A stretch of 64,000 nucleotides of DNA from an uncultured bacterium (GCA_905215055.1 CAJMOH010000003.1:1-64000), one strand, 5' to 3'; shown: positions 42,396-50,403, numbered from the stretch's first letter. Notes: a model not told the origin generated them from the sequence alone. Program-made: numbers and translations.

Positions 42396-42403
42396 TTCTT
42401 CTA

Positions 42404-44614
42404 TTACTTTCCTTTCTTCCGCGGCGGCTTGGGCGATTTCTCCGGCCGCCGCTGGGGTTTCTGGTAAGGCGTGGGTGTGGTCTTATACCGCACGGTCTCC
42501 ACATTGGTGGTGCGCAGCTTGCCCCCATCGTACACAGGCTTGCCCTTTTCATAGACAGGCTGGCGCTCCACGGAAGGTGCGCCATGGATGGCGTACCACT
42601 GTTTTCCATTGGCGTCCTCGTAGACCTTGTAGTCCCCTCTGGGGGCGGCGTACCGGGTGGTGTCGAAGAATCGGGTGCCGGAGCCATCCAAGTGGCGGAC
42701 CTCGAAGTGACCCTCCTCCCGCTGGTTGCCGTCCACTGTGGTGACCTGCTGCTCAAAGCCGGGCATGAAGTTCTGGAACGCGGCCCGGTTATAGGCCTGG
42801 GCCTGCTCCCCTGTCTCAAACTCCGGGGCGGCGGCAGGAGTCTCCATCTGGTACCAATCCACCCCGTTGGCGGCTTGCACCACACTGTGCGGCGCGTCCG
42901 GCTCCTCATAGAAGGCGCTGTTATACCAGAGGGCACTGCCATTTTCGCCGGTAGCCTCCAAGACGCCCTGCTCCACGGTGCGGAGGGTAGTGCCATCTTC
43001 CGCGGTGGGGAAGGTCTCCAAAACCTGGCTCTCCTCCAGGGCGCTGCCGGAGAACTCCGGCACGTCGTAGAAGGCGGCTGCCCCCTCACCAGCGGCCACC
43101 TGATACCAGGTGCTGCCATCCGCAGCAGTGACCACAGCGTGGGGGCCCTCCGGGGCCTCATACTGGTCGGCGCTGTAATAGTCCAGCTGGCTGGGGCCCA
43201 TGGGCTGAGATGTCTGATACCAGGCCCCGCCTTCCCCTTGAGGCGCAGCGCCTGCCGAAACGGTCCCGACTTCTTGTGTGGACTCTCTGGCTTCCTCTTG
43301 CAGCTTCACCCCCGCAGCGGTGGTGTGGATGTGGCCGCCGGTGATCTGCGTCCCTTCCAAGGAGTAATTCGTCAGCTGGGGCATAAAGTTTTGCAGGCTC
43401 CGGTCCGCGATATCCCCGGCAATGGCGCCGGAGACAGCCTCAGGCCGGCTGGCCACCGAGGCGATGGACTCCCCAGTGAGCACCGCCCCATTTCGGGCGG
43501 CGATCCCCCCAAAGGCCCGGCCCACAAAGCCCACGCTGCCGCCCAGGCCCATACGGGAGCCGCCCTCCACCACCGCGTCCCGGACGTAGGAGTTGCCCTT
43601 AAACTTGCTGGCAAACCCCGCCGAGAAGGTGCTGGCGGCCGCCCCTGCACCGGTGGCTGCAGAACTGGCTGCCGAGCCTGAAGTACGGAACACCGTGCCG
43701 GCGCTTTTGCTTCCCCCGCCCAGGCCGCTGAGAACACGTGCCGCCATGACCATTTCCATGGCCATGCTGGAGCCGGTCTGGGCCACGTTCAGCCCCAGGG
43801 AAGCCAAATAGCTGTCGAACTTCTGGGCGGTCTTGAGAAACGCCAACGCACAGAACAGCCAGAGGAATACCGAGCCGTTGCCGCTGGCCAAGGCCCCGCC
43901 GTTTCCGATGAACTGCCCAACTGAGCTATCAAAAGCCCGGAGGAACCAGACGTTCATCACCAAAAGCAGCAGCTGGGAGCCCACCATCCTGCACCAGGAC
44001 TTGAACACCTGGTTGGTGGCTTTGGAACCTCCCAGGGCGTAGGCCAGGGGGCTGGTATAGCACAGCACGCCCACCACGATGTACCGCTCCACGGTCTCCA
44101 GCAGGAGCTTGAAGTAATTCCACCCCAGGGCGATGAGCAGGATGAGGATCAGGATGGGCCCCACAATGGTCACCGTGGACACCGCGGTGGTGACGCCGTT
44201 CTTCAGGGCCTCCTCCACCCCGGCAAAGGTGAAGTCCTCCGCCTCCATGGACACGTCCAGCAGGGCGGTGTAAGGGGCCCTGGCGATGTCCAAGGCGATG
44301 GTGAAGATGGGCCGGGCAGCTCCCACCAGCAGGGCGAACAGGGCGCTGCGCAGCAGGAGCTGCCAGGGGTTTTCCGCCTCGGTGATGGGCCCGCCGAACA
44401 CCCGGAACAGCTGCCACACGGTGATGAGGAACAGGACTGCCCAGGCCATGTACTGCATCACGTCGAAGGCCTTGGTCACAAAGGGGAAATACCCCTCCAT
44501 GGCGGACATATCCGTCCCCAGGGCGTAAAGGAAGATGCCGGACACGGCGTCCATCAGGTCCGCCGCGATGCTGGACACCCAGGTGACAATGCCCTCAAAA
44601 ATCCAATCGAGCAT
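42404..44614 (-). CDS. VirB6/TrbL-like conjugation membrane protein with C-terminal repeat tail
   Basis: A 736-residue protein. The N-terminal ~300 residues carry about seven membrane helices (MLDWIFEGIVTWVSSIAADLMDA, VMQYMAWAVLFLITVWQLF, IVGPILILILLIALGWNYF), typical of VirB6/TrbL channel proteins of Clostridial elements. The middle is Gly/Ala/Ser-rich. The C-terminal ~290 residues hold several related units ending in a WY motif (GSTWYQVAAG, GVDWYQMETP, GKQWYAIHG, SALWYNSAF). GGGAGGTGA lies 6 bases before ATG at 44614. The repeat tail is unlike ordinary VirB6 proteins; its location (inside or outside) is unclear. Confidence 0.82.
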   Translation of the reverse strand: MLDWIFEGIVTWVSSIAADLMDAVSGIFLYALGTDMSAMEGYFPFVTKAFDVMQYMAWAVLFLITVWQLFRVFGGPITEAENPWQLLLRSALFALLVGAARPIFTIALDIARAPYTALLDVSMEAEDFTFAGVEEALKNGVTTAVSTVTIVGPILILILLIALGWNYFKLLLETVERYIVVGVLCYTSPLAYALGGSKATNQVFKSWCRMVGSQLLLLVMNVWFLRAFDSSVGQFIGNGGALASGNGSVFLWLFCALAFLKTAQKFDSYLASLGLNVAQTGSSMAMEMVMAARVLSGLGGGSKSAGTVFRTSGSAASSAATGAGAAASTFSAGFASKFKGNSYVRDAVVEGGSRMGLGGSVGFVGRAFGGIAARNGAVLTGESIASVASRPEAVSGAIAGDIADRSLQNFMPQLTNYSLEGTQITGGHIHTTAAGVKLQEEARESTQEVGTVSAGAAPQGEGGAWYQTSQPMGPSQLDYYSADQYEAPEGPHAVVTAADGSTWYQVAAGEGAAAFYDVPEFSGSALEESQVLETFPTAEDGTTLRTVEQGVLEATGENGSALWYNSAFYEEPDAPHSVVQAANGVDWYQMETPAAAPEFETGEQAQAYNRAAFQNFMPGFEQQVTTVDGNQREEGHFEVRHLDGSGTRFFDTTRYAAPRGDYKVYEDANGKQWYAIHGAPSVERQPVYEKGKPVYDGGKLRTTNVETVRYKTTPTPYQKPQRRPEKSPKPPRKKGK

Positions 44615-44626
44615 CCCTCACCTCCC

Positions 44627-44983
44627 TCAGCCGCCGGTGTACTGGCCGCCGGCGATCAGGGGCTGCAGGTAGGCCACAATGAAGCCCAAGGTGTTCAGGA
44701 CGATCCAGGTGATCACGATGCGCCTGAGCCAGCTGGTGGCTTCGTCCACAGCCCGTTGGTTCCGGGATACCATGCGGACAATCAGGGCAATGGCGGCCAC
44801 TGTCACCGCCACAATGGTGCTGATGGCCACCACCTGGCCGTAGATGTCCTGCATGATGCTGGAAAACCGATCCCAGATGGTCTCCGCCAATACCGGCCTC
44901 ACCGACAAGAGAAGCCCGCAGCCCACGGCCACCAACGACCAGTAGATCGTCCGCAGCCGGGCAGAATGTGTTTCACGTTCCAT
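44627..44983 (-). CDS. VirB2/TrbC-like small membrane protein
   Basis: A 118-residue protein with a first hydrophobic segment (IYWSLVAVGCGLLLSVRPVLA, possibly a signal peptide), a short polar loop, then two helices (VVAISTIVAVTVAAIALIV and IVITWIVLNTLGFIVAYL). It fits VirB2/TrbC pilin-like subunits that precede VirB6 in Clostridial conjugation operons. GGAGG is 7 bases before ATG. It is the first gene of the transfer operon and follows a promoter and a leader terminator. Confidence 0.75.
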   Translation of the reverse strand: MERETHSARLRTIYWSLVAVGCGLLLSVRPVLAETIWDRFSSIMQDIYGQVVAISTIVAVTVAAIALIVRMVSRNQRAVDEATSWLRRIVITWIVLNTLGFIVAYLQPLIAGGQYTGG

Positions 44984-45014
44984 TTCACGACCTCCAATCT
45001 AAAAATCCGGGCAC

Positions 45015-45050
45015 CAAAAAAGCCGTCCTCAGATCTCTCTGAAGAGCGGC
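45015..45050 (-). terminator. Leader terminator of the transfer operon
   Basis: Minus strand: hairpin GCCG..CTTCAGA..TCTGAgG..CGGC followed by TTTTTTGG, between the promoter at 45080-45108 and the VirB2-like start. It could attenuate the whole operon. Confidence 0.65.
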
Positions 45051-45079
45051 CTTCCCTTTGCCCACTTTGCGACAATACC

Positions 45080-45108
45080 AGTATACTCTTTTCCCGTTCC
45101 CTTGTCAT
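45080..45108 (-). promoter_or_regulatory. Promoter of the transfer operon
   Basis: Minus strand: ATGACA at 45108-45103, 17-base spacer, TATACT at 45085-45080; five of six consensus bases in each box. Transcription would start near 45073, just upstream of the leader terminator. Confidence 0.65.
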
Positions 45109-45461
45109 CGGCGGGAACTTGCCATTTTATTGCCATTTTGTGGGCGGGATGTTTCGCTTTTCAACCCCGCTATTTTGCAAAATACGATTACTTTTTCACA
45201 ATGTGTTTGCTAATCCCCGTCTATCAGCAAAACAATTTGCAGAACTTGGTCGATTAACAAAATCGGTTTTGCAAAATCTATAGGCCCTGTGGTCGTTGCC
45301 ATAACCACCGCTTCCTCTCTTTGAATTTCCGGGGTGTATATCCCACTTGAAACCTCGATTTTTCAGGCGATTGCTATCACCCGCCGCGCATCATTCGAAT
45401 TTTAGAGAGTTTTACACCATTTCCGTGCGCAAGTATCGAACAAAATATATCGTGCGATTTC
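45109..45461. other. Intergenic stretch between transfer operon and toxin-antitoxin pair
   Basis: About 350 bases between two divergent promoters. It is AT-rich with a few short repeats of TTTTGCAAAAT type. No gene is visible. Confidence 0.4.
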
Positions 45462-45490
45462 TTGACAATTTCGTGCGATTCGCATATAAT
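45462..45490 (+). promoter_or_regulatory. Consensus promoter of the Phd-VapC pair, with operator-like repeats
   Basis: TTGACA at 45462-45467, 17-base spacer, TATAAT at 45485-45490: a full sigma-70 consensus. CGTGCGATT occurs at 45451-45459 and again at 45472-45480, around the -35 box, two turns apart; this suits cooperative binding of an autoregulating antitoxin. Confidence 0.8.
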
Positions 45491-45536
45491 GAAGATGAAG
45501 AAGAACATACTATACACCATGAAGGAGGCGCATACT

Positions 45537-45758
45537 ATGATCGTAACCGCAACCGAGTTTAAGCAAAACCTCGGTAAATATCTGGAAATGGCCATGAAGC
45601 AGGACATATTCATTACCAAGAACGGCAAGAACATCGCCCGGCTCACCAGCCCCACCGTCAATAAGCTGGCGGTTCTGGACAGCCTCGTGGGGATTGTCCC
45701 TGCGGACTCCGCCATGGATGAGAAAACCATACGAGAGGAGCGGCTGGCCAGACAATGA
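45537..45758 (+). CDS. Phd/YefM-family antitoxin
   Basis: A 73-residue protein: MIVTATEFKQNLGKYLEMA, then IFITKNGKNIARLTSPT, the Phd/YefM DNA-binding domain, with a short C-terminal tail (SAMDEKTIREERLARQ). ATG at 45537 has GAAGGAGG 7 bases upstream. The stop overlaps the toxin start (ATGA). The perfect promoter with repeated CGTGCGATT in front is the likely autoregulatory site. Confidence 0.87.
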   Translation: MIVTATEFKQNLGKYLEMAMKQDIFITKNGKNIARLTSPTVNKLAVLDSLVGIVPADSAMDEKTIREERLARQ

Positions 45759-46162
45759 GAATCCTGATCGACACAAACGTAATCTTGGACATCCTGCAAA
45801 AGCGGGAGCCATTCTTCGCAGATTCCTACCGGGCGCTGCGTAAAGCCATTGAAGGCGATGCCGAGTGCCTGATCCCCGCATCCGCCGCCACCGACATTTT
45901 CTATATGCTGCGCAAGGCTCTCGGCTCTGCACAGCAGGCCAAGGAGCAGATCGAACAACTCGCCCAGCTTGTGAGCTTCGCCGATGTGCAGGGCATGGAC
46001 ATACACACTGCCCTCATGCGGGCCATGCCGGACTTTGAGGATGCGGTGATGGATGCCGTGGCAGAGCGGAACGAGGCCAGCTACATCCTTACCCGCAACA
46101 TCAAGGACTTCGCCGGTTCGGTGGTGCCAGCCATCCTTCCCGCCGATTTCCTGAATCAATAA
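45755..46162 (+). CDS. VapC-like PIN-domain toxin
   Basis: A 135-residue PIN-domain RNase: MRILIDTNVILDILQKREPF with the first acidic residue, IPASAATDIFYMLRKAL, and DFEDAVMDAVAERNEASYILTRNIKDF with the remaining acidic residues. The fold is complete and likely active. It forms a type II pair with the antitoxin gene overlapping it by four bases, on the strand opposite to the transfer genes. Confidence 0.88.
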   Translation: MRILIDTNVILDILQKREPFFADSYRALRKAIEGDAECLIPASAATDIFYMLRKALGSAQQAKEQIEQLAQLVSFADVQGMDIHTALMRAMPDFEDAVMDAVAERNEASYILTRNIKDFAGSVVPAILPADFLNQ

Positions 46163-46286
46163 GCGTACCGCCACTCTTGACCGGGTGGCGGTATTTTTCT
46201 ACCTGTTCGGACGGGGTCTAGTCTACCCTTGCCACGGCGGCAGCTTTTCCAGATGGGATATCTCTGCGTCTATCCCATCACAGAGC

Positions 46287-46886
46287 TCACTCCCCCACCA
46301 CCCCCAGCAGCAAGTCCATCTTCCCCACGGGCACGGCCCACAGGCGGACTGCGATCACATCGATGGCCTGGTCCCGCAAACGATAGAACTGCCGGGAGGA
46401 CAGGTCCAGCCGGAACAGCAGGTCGGTGTGGCTCAGCTTCTCCGGGGCGATGTAGGACAGGTAGATTAGCTCATACAGCCTGGCGCCGTTACCAGGCTTC
46501 TTCCGGAGGATGGTCAGCGCCTCGTTGACCCGGTCCAGCAGCAGCCGGGACTTCCGCACGCTCGCCACCCGGTTCTCCAGCTTCCTGTTGCCCATGCAAC
46601 CTTCCGCGTCCATCCGGTCCAGCAGGGCGTCAAGGGGCTGGAAAGGGACGTCCAACTCCTCCGCCACCGTATCCGGGAAGCACTCCAGTGCCCAGGCTAT
46701 GTCCCGGTAATTCTCCAGCAGCACCCGGGTATTGTGATAGAGCCGCTTTCTCCGCTCCTGTTGGAGCTTTCTCTGCTCCTCATCGGTGATTTCCCCGTCC
46801 GCCAGGATTCCCTGGGCTTTCAGCAGCTCCATCAAGTCCGTCATTTTCTTATTCTCAAGGCGGTTTGTCTTGTTCTGGTCTTTCAT
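46287..46886 (-). CDS. Helix-turn-helix regulator of the conjugative block (ArpU/sigma-region-4-like)
   Basis: A 199-residue helical protein with an N-terminal charged part (about 1-60), a coiled middle, and a C-terminal segment ELIYLSYIAPEKLSHTDL followed by FRLDLSSRQFYRLRDQAIDVIAVRLW, which looks like a sigma-region-4 or ArpU-type helix-turn-helix. ATG at 46886 has GAGGAAGG 7 bases upstream. It overlaps the 3' end of the gene upstream. Phage and element regulators of this type control late or transfer genes; the target here is unknown. Confidence 0.6.
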   Translation of the reverse strand: MKDQNKTNRLENKKMTDLMELLKAQGILADGEITDEEQRKLQQERRKRLYHNTRVLLENYRDIAWALECFPDTVAEELDVPFQPLDALLDRMDAEGCMGNRKLENRVASVRKSRLLLDRVNEALTILRKKPGNGARLYELIYLSYIAPEKLSHTDLLFRLDLSSRQFYRLRDQAIDVIAVRLWAVPVGKMDLLLGVVGE

Positions 46887-47907
46887 GGGATACCTTCCTC
46901 TCTCCATCAAAAAGGGCCGGGTTGCCTCTTGGGTAACCCAGCCCTGGTTTCCTTACTATTTCCTTGCAGTCATCCTTACACTTCTTCCATTTCCAACACG
47001 GAGAAAAATACGCGCGTAATATAGAAAGCGAAAGTGCAACGCGGCTGTTTCCCTCCCGTTTTTCCAGCAGGCGGGGGCTGTACCACAGCGTCATCTTGTT
47101 GAGCCGCAGGTTGTCACTCTCGGCGATCTGCGCAGTGCCCCCGCACTGGCGCAGCTTCTCCAAAACGCTCAGAATCTCCTCCTGTGTGGGCAATGGATGG
47201 CCCATCCCCTCCACCGACTGCTGGGTGGGGTACTGGGCGTTGAACACCAGGCAGCCGCAGGCGCCAGGGAGACGGTACAGAGGGAAGGCATCCCGATGCT
47301 TCTGGAAAAACCTCCATACCTTGGTCTTCTCCCAGCCCCAGCGATTCCCCAGGACCTCCAATGTCAAAACGGCGCCCAGGGGCCCGTACTGGACCGCAGG
47401 CGCCAGATGTGAAAAGATATTCTTGGGCTCCTGCCAGACCGTGTGACACCACAGATCCAGCCAAGCGTCCGCTTCCTCGAACACGTGCCCCACCAGTCGG
47501 TCGGGGATGTCCCGCGGCAGGCAGAGAAAACCTGTGCCCTGCAGGGCGTAAACGCCCTGGTCCCGGCAGGCCTGGCCGGAGCAGTTGGCCACCCAGTCCA
47601 GCAGGGTGTACTCCAGCTTCTTGGTGGCTGAGTCCAGGGAGTAGCTGAGGTAACCCAGTTCCTGGAGCTGTTCCAGGGTCTCCAGAGCCACCCTGCGGCT
47701 CCTTGTCCCCAGAATGCTTTTGAGCCCCACCACGCCCCCAGCCCACATACCGGGGAGCACTTCGTTCTCAAAGCCGCAGTAGATGCCAATCCCCTTCCGG
47801 TAGGCCGCCCGCGCCGCCAGCCTGGCCCAGTGCCCCAGTACCCCCTTGCCCTGGGGCAGGCAGTTCCTGGGCAGCTTGACCCACTGGTACTTGCGCTGGC
47901 ATTTCAT
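46855..47907 (-). CDS. Conjugative-block protein of unknown function, possibly winged-helix
   Basis: A 350-residue basic soluble protein. ATG at 47907 (MKCQRKYQWVKLPRNC) has AAGGAGG 8 bases upstream. The N-terminal part with AYRKGIGIYCGFENEVLPG and RRVALETLEQLQELGYLSYSLD suggests a winged-helix unit as in replication initiators; the rest has no motif I know. The last ~30 codons run through a terminator-like hairpin (46913-46945) and overlap the next gene by 32 bases, so the true end may have shifted by mutation. A replication or regulatory role is only a suggestion. Confidence 0.6.
   Translation of the reverse strand: MKCQRKYQWVKLPRNCLPQGKGVLGHWARLAARAAYRKGIGIYCGFENEVLPGMWAGGVVGLKSILGTRSRRVALETLEQLQELGYLSYSLDSATKKLEYTLLDWVANCSGQACRDQGVYALQGTGFLCLPRDIPDRLVGHVFEEADAWLDLWCHTVWQEPKNIFSHLAPAVQYGPLGAVLTLEVLGNRWGWEKTKVWRFFQKHRDAFPLYRLPGACGCLVFNAQYPTQQSVEGMGHPLPTQEEILSVLEKLRQCGGTAQIAESDNLRLNKMTLWYSPRLLEKREGNSRVALSLSILRAYFSPCWKWKKCKDDCKEIVRKPGLGYPRGNPALFDGERKVSHERPEQDKPP
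46909..46945 (-). terminator. Terminator-like hairpin before the helix-turn-helix gene
   Basis: Minus strand: AGGGCtGGGTTaCC/GGcAACCCgGCCCT stem followed by TTTTTGATGG, within the 3' end of the upstream frame and about 25 bases before the start at 46886. Confidence 0.65.
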
Positions 47908-47939
47908 GGGGCGGCCTCCTTCCGGATGTTGTAGGACAG

Positions 47940-47971
47940 AAAAGAGCGGCTTCTCCAAAGAGAGGCCGCTC
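47940..47971 (-). terminator. Terminator-like hairpin in the leader of the 47.9-kb gene
   Basis: Minus strand: GAGCGGC-CTCTC/GAGA-GCCGCTC stem followed by TTTTCTG, about 35 bases before the start at 47907. Confidence 0.6.
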
Positions 47972-48222
47972 CTACGTTCTTTGCAGGAGAGGGAAACGGT
48001 GTGGCCCGTTCCCTTTCCCTATGTGGTTTTTCCTGGTTACTTTCTATCACCTTCTTAAAAAGCCTCGTTATAATTTTTGCCGGCGGATTTTGGGCCAAAC
48101 GGTGGATGAAATCAGCGAAAACCCAGTGTTTATGCGGCTTTCAGGCTTTGTCTTATAATAACACGTGAGTCAATCCTCCGAACAATTCCTGTGGCTTTCA
48201 TACCATTCCTCCCGTCGCTGTG

Positions 48223-48450
48223 TCACGCCGGAAGCTCTCCGGCGGCTTGTTTTTTCACAGGATAGTATTTGCCCGTTTTGATGGAATTATCCGGAAGGAA
48301 TGTCCCCGCCTGGAAGAGATGTGTTTTTTTGCCGCCCGGCAGCTTGACAGCGCCTGGCTGTTCCGCCAATCGATCAGGATTTGGAAGCTCCATCCCGCAC
48401 TCGCCCGGAGTCTGCGCGAAAGGCATGGCCTCCTTTATGGAGAGACTCAT
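48223..48450 (-). CDS. Small protein of unknown function downstream of TetR
   Basis: A possible 75-residue protein (MSLSIKEAMPFAQTPGEC...). ATG at 48450 starts two bases after the TetR stop and has GGAGG about 10 bases upstream, which suggests co-translation with the regulator. The sequence is Pro/Gly-rich with GGKKTHLFQAGTFLP and a basic C-terminus; no domain is recognised. A GC hairpin covers its last codons. Confidence 0.45.
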   Translation of the reverse strand: MSLSIKEAMPFAQTPGECGMELPNPDRLAEQPGAVKLPGGKKTHLFQAGTFLPDNSIKTGKYYPVKKQAAGELPA

Positions 48451-48452
48451 CC

Positions 48453-49037
48453 TCAGGCGTCCTCCTTCAGCAAGCCCGCAAGCCCGTAAACACACACCAC
48501 GCTCAGCTTTTGGGAAATCTCCTCCAAAGGGGTGCTTCGCTGGGAGTTGAACCAGCTTTCGTAGACTGCCATCATTCCCCACACAGCGTATTCCACGAAA
48601 ATCTCCGCCTCCTGGGGGTCGCAGGAATGCTCCTGGAGAAAGGACTCCAGGATTTTCTTCTTCAGCAGCGTGGTGATTTTATAAGACAGGCTCAGGTTTC
48701 CCCGCATGCGAAACAGGTGGCTGTAAAAATCCAGATCCTGGTTGAGAATGGCCGTGATCTTCTCAAAAAACACATAGGGATTTTTTATATCCCGGCGGGC
48801 GTCCACCTCTCGAATCGCCTGGTCAAAGGTAAAGACAATCCCGCTTTCGATCTCGTCAATGACCTGATGGATGCCGGTGTAGTAGTTGTAAAATGTTTTG
48901 CGGTTGATGTCCGCCGTGTCCGCCACGTCCTTCACCGTGATTTCATCCAGCTCCTTCTCCACCAACAGCTGAGCCAGAGCGTTGCGAATGGCTCGTTTTG
49001 TTTTCAGCACCCGGCGGTCAGGCTTTTTTCCCTCCAT
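48453..49037 (-). CDS. TetR-family transcriptional regulator
   Basis: A 194-residue protein. The N-terminal helix-turn-helix (RRVLKTKRAIRNALAQLLV, LDEITVKDVADTADINRKTFYNYYTGIHQVIDEI) is the TetR DNA-binding domain; the C-terminal helical part (about 75-190) should bind a ligand and dimerise. The TFYNYY signature is typical of Firmicute members. It is divergent from the glycosyltransferase-PlsY-radical SAM operon and probably represses it through the palindromes at 49107-49135. Ligand unknown; a lipid or membrane-stress signal would fit the neighbours. Confidence 0.88.
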   Translation of the reverse strand: MEGKKPDRRVLKTKRAIRNALAQLLVEKELDEITVKDVADTADINRKTFYNYYTGIHQVIDEIESGIVFTFDQAIREVDARRDIKNPYVFFEKITAILNQDLDFYSHLFRMRGNLSLSYKITTLLKKKILESFLQEHSCDPQEAEIFVEYAVWGMMAVYESWFNSQRSTPLEEISQKLSVVCVYGLAGLLKEDA

Positions 49038-49106
49038 GACAGCTCCCTCCCATTATGAAACGATTTTTCCGAAAAATGTGGTTTTTTCCGTTTTTCAAGG
49101 CGTGTT

Positions 49107-49135
49107 GTGTGGTATAATCCACACTTTCGCGAAAG
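49107..49135. promoter_or_regulatory. Palindromic operator region between TetR and the lipid operon
   Basis: GTGTGG-TATAAT-CCACAC (49107-49124) frames a -10-like box with perfect 6-bp arms, and CTTTCGCGAAAG (49124-49135) is a perfect 12-bp palindrome next to it. Both are candidates for TetR binding. Confidence 0.6.
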
Positions 49136-49143
49136 ACTGCCCC

Positions 49144-49171
49144 TTGTCGTGAGGCTGAAAAATATTATAGT
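49144..49171 (+). promoter_or_regulatory. Promoter of the lipid operon
   Basis: TTGTCG at 49144-49149, a 16-base spacer and TATAGT at 49166-49171, just downstream of the palindromes and about 85 bases before the first start codon. Confidence 0.5.
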
Positions 49172-49254
49172 ATACAGATGTGGCAAAAGTCAAATTTTGC
49201 GATTATTTTACACTCTGGCAGCTATCTCCCAAATAAACGACAAAGAAAGCGAAG

Positions 49255-50403
49255 ATGCTTATGGAAGGAAACAGCACAATTTCAAGTACCTCTCCTGCCC
49301 CCGGGGTCCTGCTGCTGAGCTGCGGCACCGGAGAGGGCCACAACAGCGCCGCCAGCGCTCTGGGAGAGGCGCTGAAGGCAGAGGGGATTCCCTATGAGCA
49401 AAAGGACCCCTTGTCCTTTGGAGGCAGCCGGGCCGGCGAGCGGGCGGCCTCCGCCTATACCCTCTTGATTCAACGGGCGCCGGGAGCCTTCAACTCTCTC
49501 TACAAGGCGGGGGATAAGCTCAGCAGCCCGGACAGGCTGTCCCCTGTTTATTACGCCAACGCCCGCCGCGCCCAAAGGCTGGCGGATTATCTGCGGGAAA
49601 AGGCTTTCACCCAGGTGATCTGCACTCATCTGTTCGCCATGGAAGCCATGACGGCAGTCCGGCGGGAGGGGCTTTCCACGGTCCCCTGCTATGGGGTGCT
49701 GACGGACTATACCTGCATTCCCTTTACGGAGGAAACCAGGCTGGACGGGTACTTTATCCCCCACCGGGACCTGGTGGGGCAAATAGCCGCCAAGGGCCTT
49801 CCCGAAGCACGGCTGCTTCCCTTTGGAATTCCGGTGCGGGAACGGTTCTCCCAGCCGGTGAGCAGGGAGTCCGCCCGCGCCGCCTTGGGCATTCCCCAGG
49901 ACAAGACCATGTTTCTTCTGATGGGGGGCAGCGCCGGCTGCGGCCATCTGGAGCAGGTCTGCCAGGCTCTGCTGACCCGCCCGGGCCATTGGGAGGCCCA
50001 TGTACTGCTGGGTCATAATCGTGAGGGCCTTAAAGGCATGGAGCGCCGTTTTCGTCAGGAAAAGGCCATCCATCCGGTGGGCTACACTCAGCGGACAGAC
50101 CTGTACATGGCCGCCGCGGACGTGGTGATTACCAAGCCGGGAGGCCTGACCAGCACGGAAACGGCGGTGCTGGGCGTTCCCCTGGTTCACCTGCTGGCCT
50201 ACTCCGCCTGTGAGGAGGCCAACGCGGAGTTTTTCTCCCAGCGAGGCATGTCCCTTCGGGCTGACACGCCGGAGGAGGCCGCAGCAACAGCCTGGAGGCT
50301 TTCCCAGGACCGAAGCCTCCAGAAGAGCATGCGGGAGGCCCAAAGGGAGTTCACCAACCCCCGTGCGGCCCGGGACATTGTGAAAAGGGTGGTGCTAGCA
50401 TGA
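49255..50403 (+). CDS. GT28 glycosyltransferase (MGDG synthase/UgtP-like)
   Basis: A 382-residue GT-B enzyme. It starts VLLLSCGTGEGHNSAASALGEAL, the glycine-rich loop with a His as in MurG and diacylglycerol glucosyltransferases, has VICTHLFAMEAMTAV, TDYTCIPFTEE, MGGSAGCGHLEQV, and the donor-binding KPGGLTSTETAVLGVPLVHL (GGLTxxE pattern of GT28). Likely reaction: transfer of a hexose from UDP-sugar to diacylglycerol or a related lipid. It overlaps PlsY by four bases. ATG CTT ATG gives two possible starts; neither has a strong ribosome site. Confidence 0.9.
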   Translation: MLMEGNSTISSTSPAPGVLLLSCGTGEGHNSAASALGEALKAEGIPYEQKDPLSFGGSRAGERAASAYTLLIQRAPGAFNSLYKAGDKLSSPDRLSPVYYANARRAQRLADYLREKAFTQVICTHLFAMEAMTAVRREGLSTVPCYGVLTDYTCIPFTEETRLDGYFIPHRDLVGQIAAKGLPEARLLPFGIPVRERFSQPVSRESARAALGIPQDKTMFLLMGGSAGCGHLEQVCQALLTRPGHWEAHVLLGHNREGLKGMERRFRQEKAIHPVGYTQRTDLYMAAADVVITKPGGLTSTETAVLGVPLVHLLAYSACEEANAEFFSQRGMSLRADTPEEAAATAWRLSQDRSLQKSMREAQREFTNPRAARDIVKRVVLA

